Position numbers and translations under genes: made by a program. Source: Ochotona curzoniae (Eukaryota; Chordata; Mammalia; Lagomorpha; Ochotonidae). From it: a stretch of DNA of 64,000 nucleotides. The notes beneath the pieces are model-generated. The model was given only the letters and a program-made list of their open reading frames with translations, was not told where the DNA came from and did no database searches. Location of the stretch: contig NW_024466599.1 in assembly GCF_017591425.1 (NCBI RefSeq), positions 28,868,001 to 28,932,000 on the forward strand, written 5' to 3'. Every line of letters starts with the position of its first letter. Within the stretch, counting starts at the first letter, position 1. Below are positions 57,464 through 64,000 of the stretch, piece by piece.

Positions 57464-59779
57464 ATGTTAGAGGAATAAAGCATGCTTAATGATTACATAT
57501 AGGATGCTCTGTGCGATGGTATAGTCTTGATTTTCTCGTAGTCCTTCGTTAGGTTTTGTCAAGAAAAAAAAATAATAAACTCTTGTGAAAGGGTGGAGTA
57601 TTTCCTATCATTTTACAAGGAAAAACTAGGGTCTCAAAACTAGTTCAAGTATAGTTAATCATACAATTATACTGTAATTCACTTCCTAAATGATCTGACA
57701 ATAGGTTTAAAGTTGTCTGTTTTAGTTTATATTTTTGAAGCAAGTGCTTCCTACTTATTTACACTGTCATTTACATAGTTGTTTCTAAACTCTTCTAATG
57801 ACAGAAATAGTATCCCCCATGCTGTGTAATGACATGGAAGGTATAAAAGTATCCTGACATTCACTTCAGTCACATAAAAATAGTGCCCATAAAATGCACC
57901 ACTTCTTTGTTTTTGTATTTTAAAAGTTAGCTTTCTGTAATTAAATTGTTGAGCACGTTAACGAGAAATTGCGCAAAATCTATCAAATTCTCTTAATTCA
58001 AAGTGAAAGTAGATCAACCTTGCTACATGTTTCTGACAGTCCAGTCCTGAAAAAAACTATCTCACAAGCTTTTTTTTTTCCTAGACTTGTGCATTGTTTT
58101 AACTTCCATCCACTTCCCAGTCTCATTAATCAACGAGAGACCATCTTGTCATCACCGGCAAAAGTCGTCTCATTGTTTCAAATCTGCCTGCCATCTGCTT
58201 GTCGGTGTCTTCCTTAGAAGATCTTTTTATATTTTGACATGCTTTTTTGATGTTCTTCAGAGAAAGTAACCAGCAGATTGTACGTCTGGTGCCTGTGTGA
58301 AACTGCATGCAAGTCTGTCATTTCAGAAACTATTCAATATACAGCTCAATGTTCTGCAGAGGTTTGGCAAGCCACAGTTGAAGGGATGGGCCAGCAAGAG
58401 AGTTGCAAACTGCTCGCCACATTGCTTCTTGCTCAGAAGAAGTCAATCTTTGTTCAATAAAGATTTAAAAGAGATTGGTAAGTCCACTCCCATTAAAGAA
58501 AATCATATGCTTTAGATAATGGCCTCTATTAAATCGGCACAGAAACATTCCGAATAATAATTGGTCAAGTATCTGAGCACCATGATTTATCCAAGTGGAC
58601 ATATAAAAGTAATTATCACAATTTTGAATGCCCCAGACTCTCAATTTTCCCCTGAAGGTTCTCCATACTTCCAGAATAATTTGTTCTTAATGTATAATTT
58701 ATAATCATAAGTGAACTTCATAAAATGCAAATCGGATGATGTCCTCTTTTGTCAAAATCACACCAACATAATTGTAAAATGCCTGGAGATGATAAAGAGG
58801 CCAGGTACTGCTTTTTTCACACTCTAAGCTTATGAAAAATGGTAATATCGTCTAAATCATGTTATAAGGTGGAAATATCTGTGAAGCCTTCAGTTTAGGA
58901 AAGGGCTGTGAAAGGTTATGTACTAGGAGTATGACAGACTGCAAGAAACCTTTTTCAGGGACTGCCCTGTAGTTGTTGTCAACCAAAACAGTCACATTTG
59001 ATTTTGTCACGCTGGAGGTGTCACGTCCAACATGCCTTCCAAAATCAATTAAATACTCAGTGCAAGATTCACTATGTTATGACTCAGTTTAATTTTTAAA
59101 TATTACCCATTCAATTGTAAGTACACTATCATAAATAATAAAACAAAAGGGGGCAGCAACATTGGAAAAGCAAGTACTAAAAATTATAAATTAGAAAACA
59201 GAACCAACAAGGATCTGAGATTGCTTGACTTAGAGTACAATATTGTTATATTTACTCTATTCCAGAAGATAAGATGCAAGCAAAATAAATTTGTCAAATA
59301 ATCAAGCAACGTAAAAACTTCAGTACTAATTCTAGAACCTACAAATGCTATACTAAATTTAGCAATTAGTTGATGACTTGACTTTATTTTTTATTTTAAT
59401 ATTTTTAAAGAAAATCTCAAAATTTAACACAATGGGGAAAAAATAACAAATAAAAGAGAAGTTAATAAACATGGGTAATACAACGATAAATATGAAGTTT
59501 AGATTTAATCAGTTGACCAGAGAATGGATATGATAGGCAATTAATTTGATCAACAATTGTAACTTTGTATTGGTAAACATGTATTTGAATATATTCAGTA
59601 TTTATGAGTATATATGCATATATTTACATATATGTAGATTTATCTAATCCTAGTAGCCTAAGCAGAATAAATCTAAATAATGCTACATTTCAATCCATCT
59701 TGATGAAAGTGCATAAAAGCCAATGTCAAGGAAGTCCCTAAAAACGATCAAAGTTGACATGTTATAAAAATACAAACAC
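57464..59779. other. Unassigned DNA
   Basis: About 2.3 kb without a recognised gene or repeat. The part at 57960-58460 is CpG-richer than its surroundings, has a pyrimidine tract ending in 'cctag' at 58085 and holds overlapping 60-98 codon open frames. I could not identify it. Confidence 0.4.
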
Positions 59780-60068
59780 ATGTCCACCATGAGCATCTGG
59801 GCATGAACAAGCAGTTCACTGAGGCCTGCAGAGGATTTCTAGGACCATGAAAGACAGAACAAATTTAATAGTTGCCCCCGTCAGGCTTTGACAGTGAGTA
59901 TCTGGGAAAATTGAGACTTTACAGTGGACCATTTCAACCAATGGACCTCGGAAGGACTTCCTCAACCTTGCAGCAACAAAATCATCACAGATCAGTGTAA
60001 CTTCATAGCATCTTCACTAATTTTCACATATACCCTCAGGATTTCTTCAACAATAAAAAGACTATCTT
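59780..60068 (+). mobile_element. L1 3' UTR piece, lagomorph type
   Basis: Plus strand. 'gcctgcagaggatttctagg', 'accatgaaagacagaac', 'caggctttgacagtgagtat', 'ctgggaaaattgagactt', 'acagtggaccatttcaacc' parallel the 3' UTR at 29955-30075. Ends in an A-rich stretch. Confidence 0.75.
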
Positions 60069-60074
60069 TAAGAA

Positions 60075-60500
60075 TTTAATTATGTCATTGAATATAGTTA
60101 GCTAGCTTTTTAGGAGTTATTTCACAATTTTCACGAATAAAATCTTCACCATGTTGAATAATAGTGGTGGTTGTGAACATGCCTACTTTCTTCTTGACAC
60201 TTGGTTTAAAAAATTCAATATTTCACCATTCAGAATGAAGGTAATGAGATGGGGCTTGAAACTCCTCATTCACACACTTTATCTAGATGGGAAAGCTTCC
60301 TGTTCCTAATTTTTTGAACATTTGATAAAGACAGACTTGGATTTTGCCAAATGCTTGTTCTTAATATGTGAAAGTTGTCATAATTTTTCTCCATTATACA
60401 TAGAGTATATTACATTAGTTGTGCTTTGGATGCAGTACCCGTTTTTGCAGCCCTGGCATTAATCATAGTTTATCATCTTAATCTTTTGGCAATGCCAACT
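60075..60500 (-). mobile_element. L1 ORF2 reverse-transcriptase segment, inverted relative to its neighbour
   Basis: Minus strand. The plus text is reversed ORF2: 'caccatgttgaataatagtg', 'gaacatgcctactttcttc', 'tcaccattcagaatgaagg', 'ttttgccaaatgcttgttc', 'tttctccattatacatagag', 'atattacattagttgtg'. It covers much the same ORF2 interval as the inverted piece at 51245-52332. Confidence 0.8.
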
Positions 60501-61109
60501 GAAACATCAGTCTTTAGTGTCTTTTTCTTCTGATAATTTCTATTTTGCTTTAGTGTCAGGCTCACTCAGACCTCACAGAAATAGTGGGAGATCACTTTCT
60601 GTCTTGCTGACTCAAAATAATAGTTAATAAATAAGTGCTTATTTACCTTACAGAAACTATTCTGTGACCTGTGTCCTCCAGAATCTCCATGATAAAATTG
60701 AGCCACAAATGTGCTGTTACAGACACAGTCAGGAATTTCACATGATTTTCACATAGTCAGAATTCATCTCCTTCCACCAAAGCAGAAACTGTACCTTTGA
60801 TACAAGATCAGAATGGTTCCTTTGGCCATAGTTCATTGGCTTCTATTTCTATCATCCCACAGACTTATAAAAAATAATAAAGTTGTTTTGCCCTTAATGT
60901 TTGGAATCGTTTGTTACTCAGCAACAGATAATCCAAACAGTATTTTTCAGATTCTCTCTCAGGAAACAAATGAGATCATCAGAACTTCAGGTACTAGAAT
61001 CAATTAAATGTAGAGAAATAAGTTATATAGTAATCACATTCTGTTGAACTGTATATTTGGTTGTGATTAACCCAGTTAGCCTGCAAAATTGATCAACCTT
61101 ATATTTAAA
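60501..61109. other. Unassigned DNA
   Basis: No gene or repeat recognised. Confidence 0.45.
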
Positions 61110-61430
61110 GACTGTCAAGTGTGAGTGGGTATTCCACTGGTTTAGACCCAACTGGAATACCCGCATGCCATAAATGAGTGTATGAGCTCAGATTCTGACT
61201 GCCTGGCATACAGCTTGCTGTTAATTTGCACTCTGGGAAGAGGCAGCTTGTGGCAGAAGTGCTTAAGTTTTTCTTCTCATGTGGGGAATTTGGATTGAAT
61301 TGTTAGCCCATGGCTTTCCTGTGTACCAGCTCTAGCTGAACATATTTGCAGATATTTACAGAAGGAATCTCTCTCTTTCTCTCTCTCTTCCCTCTCATTC
61401 TGATTTTTCTAAATAAATAAATACTTTAAA
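61110..61430 (+). mobile_element. Older CSINE2-like element
   Basis: Plus strand. 'gaggcagcttgtggcagaag', 'tgcttaagtttttcttctc', 'tggggaatttggattgaatt', 'ccatggctttcctg', then 'aatctctctctttctctctc' and 'ctaaataaataaatact'. The head has mutated into a near-palindrome around 61127-61162. Confidence 0.75.
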
Positions 61431-64000
61431 TAAAACAAAATAGAAATTATTTTTAATGAATAGCCAATCAGTAAATCATCATGTACATGAGTCACAGATC
61501 TATAAAGAAACTCAGATCAGAAAATGGTTAAATAAGGACTGATGTGATTAAAATAAATAAAAATTAATTCCAAAGAATCAAGAGAAAATCAGTTTATTTG
61601 TAATGTTTAACTTAAAAGACAATACTAAAAGGAGATGATTTAATGATTGTCCTTGAATATATAAAGGCTGAGAATTATTGTTTTCTACCAAGTAGATAAA
61701 AAAAACAAAAAATTTAAACTTGAAATTAACATTCCAATAGAGTACCGAAAACAGCCACATTCAAAACTCAACAGTTGGCTGTCTTATAGAGTTGCAAAAT
61801 TGGTTTGGTACATTAAAGCATTTTAATAAGGTTTTATTTAATGACTAAGACTGTAATAAGATGATTTTTTCCTATTTTAGTCCTAAGAAGTGTGATTAGA
61901 AATCACAGCTTTTAATATGCAATTTGCAATTTCAAACAGCCACAGTTGGAAACCGATAGCTTCTGTTGTCTCTGAGTTGTTGCAGAGCAGTGCACTGGAA
62001 GACTTCAATTATAGCATGGTCAAACTCAACATTTCCCCCCTCCTAGGGTCTAAGTACTTATTCTTACCCTGAGAAGCCAAAACCAAACAAAATAAGTGAA
62101 TAAGAAACTGGATTAATAAATGTATAATCATTCTAATAATGAATCATCTACTCTTATCTCTCAGATGTATCTCTCAGATGTATTATGAAAAAAAGGCTTT
62201 TAAATTAGACCATTGACATGAATGCAGCCTAACGCATATTACGTTTCCAATGCCTTCCTTAAAGCACATGCATTTTCACTGAGAGAAATTTTTGAAAATC
62301 TGCAAGCAAAGATCAGTGGTCCAAAAATACAGACTGGTGTGACTTTTAAAGTTTGGTATGTACTAAGAACCCTAGACACCATGCAAATTTTGGGTACCCA
62401 AAAATCTTTGGTCTCTCAAAATATCAACCTTCTTATTTCTTCTCCCTACTGTGTTTGCTCCACCAGCTTTAATACCTATTGATTTTGCCTCACTCTCCCT
62501 ATATTATACTCTTTGTAGAAACCTGTGGAATTAATAAAATGCTATATTTCCAATTTGTTTCCAATCCTGTTCTTTTCAGGATTTTTTAGAAAAAAAAACT
62601 GCTTCTATTTTCACCATTTAATTTTGTACAGTTATGAAAGTATCTTGCAAGCAGAAGATAATGTTCATCCAATCATCTATTAGGTATCCTATCCCAGTCC
62701 TTTTTGTATGACTTATAATGTGACCAGCTCAGCAGACTCTGTTAGGATTCCCTGTAATCAAAAGTGGATTTACTCACCTTCCAATCAATTTCAGTTCCAA
62801 CAAGCAATCTGTATGCATCTTCATGGTCCTCATGTTCTTAAAACTGAGCAAAATATGTTTAATTTTTGTCTGCATGTCAGTGAATATTAATAAATTAGAC
62901 TGCTTAATATTTATTCATTTCATGAGTGCAATTCCATGCCATTTTTCTATAAAAATTTTATAAACTACATAAAACACACAAAATTCTGTCTCTAATAGCT
63001 ATGCAGAGAAAACATTTTAATTATTGCTGAATACTAAAAAGGGAAGTCTCAATTTTAGGTAACTTTGTCATTGAAAAATAATTCTATTATTTTATTTAGA
63101 AAATAAAAAAATGCTTTTGGATATAAACAACTTTCTTTTAAGGCTCTGATTCTTTTCTCTTTTTTCTCTGTTTCTTTTTAAGCTGGATGAATTCCTTTTC
63201 TTGTCACCCTATACAAAGCGTTGCATCCCATTCACTCTCCTGAAAGCAGAGGACCAACTCAGAACAATCTTTGAAACAGATTGCATTGTGTTCATTTGAC
63301 TCATTTCATTGAGGAAGTGACATGAAAGATAGTGAATATTTAAATATTTTGCTTAAATTAATTATATGTCATCCTCCAGATGTTTGATGAGAATCTGAGT
63401 GGTTAAAGTCATATGCAAGGAGCTTTTGAAAATAGAAACCTGAGCATAATTCAATTTCCACTTTATTCACCAGCATGATCAATATGAGTCAATTTAGAAT
63501 AAAGAGTGGAGAAAGGTCATTCAAGGATCATGTTGGTGAGATATTATTACCACACTCATCCACATCTGTAATGAAGTAGCTAGTGATTTTTCAGCAAGGG
63601 AACATGAATCTGATGGAATATGATATAGGGAGAATCAAATATACAGATCGCTTCTGATGCATCAAATATTTATTTACTAAGAAAAGTTGAAGAAGATACA
63701 GAAGATCCAAGGACTTTTTTTGTTCCTATTTATTCTTCATTTTGTCCTTAGATTAAAATAAACAAAAGATGCTTTGTGCAAATTCCAGATGCTTTTTCCT
63801 CTAAGATACTTTAATTTGTCTTATAAGATTGTTTTAAACAGTGTTTGGTTAAAAATTCTTCCTTCATGTATTCCACAGATTATTAAACTCAAGTCATATT
63901 TATATGCAGTGTACACACATCATAAACTGACTTCAACAACAGTATAATGCAAATTCTATAGTGTATGTGTGCCTATATGATGGAAAGGCTGAGACAGAGT
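61431..64000. other. Unassigned AT-rich DNA
   Basis: About 2.6 kb with no repeat recognised. A 13-bp tandem duplication of 'atctctcagatgt' lies near 62156-62181. See 63183-63299 for one weak exon candidate. Confidence 0.45.
63183..63299 (+). other. Weak candidate terminal exon
   Basis: A strong polypyrimidine tract (63150-63179) ends in AG at 63181-63182. An open frame of 38 codons then runs from 63183 to TGA at 63297-63299. Composition is protein-like, with no motif I recognise. A 38-codon open frame is not rare by chance, so this is only a pointer. No polyadenylation signal was tied to it. Confidence 0.15.

Noticed and set aside
18665..57483. Recurring peptides such as 'SQEPLPGLP' and 'CLWPGKAVEDG' in many open frames
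   Set aside because: They recur because the frames are translations of different CSINE copies, not members of a protein family.

Overview
This window is nuclear DNA from a mammal, most probably a pika (Ochotona) or a close lagomorph. The main evidence is a dense set of tRNA-derived SINEs of the lagomorph CSINE type. The youngest copies have heads such as GGGCCCGGCGCGGTGG followed by a box B reading GGTTCTAATCC, a form I associate with pika rather than rabbit. Several copies have intact target-site duplications. Between them lie LINE-1 pieces of several ages, including a lagomorph-type L1 3' UTR, a few MIR copies, one solo ERV LTR and simple repeats. The base composition is AT-rich throughout, with no CpG island.

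I found no functional protein-coding gene. Almost all open frames are 60-150 codons with no recognisable domain, and many are translations of SINE copies. Possible protein remnants are an ATG-less open frame at 5696-5959 that reads like the end of a real protein, a 29-codon GC-richer mini-ORF at 25519-25608, and a weak candidate terminal exon at 63183-63299. A 126-codon open frame at 47858-48238 is unrecognised. The window is best read as a gene desert or a large intron.

Layout. 1-9 kb: mostly unique DNA, with a U2 snRNA/L1 chimeric retropseudogene near 2.2 kb and SINEs at 4.1, 5.2 and 6.8 kb. 9-21 kb: SINEs, two old L1 3' halves (17.3-18.0 and 19.9-20.7 kb) and a young SINE with a perfect 15-bp duplication at 18.76 kb. 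22.9-31.6 kb: an ancient interspersed repeat, MIRs, SINEs and three L1 3' ends. 32-39 kb: a SINE with a 16-bp duplication, a 369-bp solo LTR (35.2 kb) and a long old minus-strand L1 split by a SINE. 39-50 kb: sparse, mainly unique AT-rich DNA with L1 pieces at 42.4-43.7 and 45.9-46.4 kb. 51-57.5 kb: the most rearranged part, with inverted L1 reverse-transcriptase sequence, an L1 3' UTR, a long sense L1 half, an older L1 and four SINEs. 57.5-64 kb: mostly unique, with an L1 mosaic at 59.8-60.5 kb and an old SINE at 61.1 kb.

The genes do not work together as a pathway here. What the window records is repeated insertion by L1 machinery: L1 itself, SINEs that borrow it, and a small nuclear RNA copied by it. 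All repeat assignments were made by eye from remembered consensus patterns, so boundaries of old copies are approximate.
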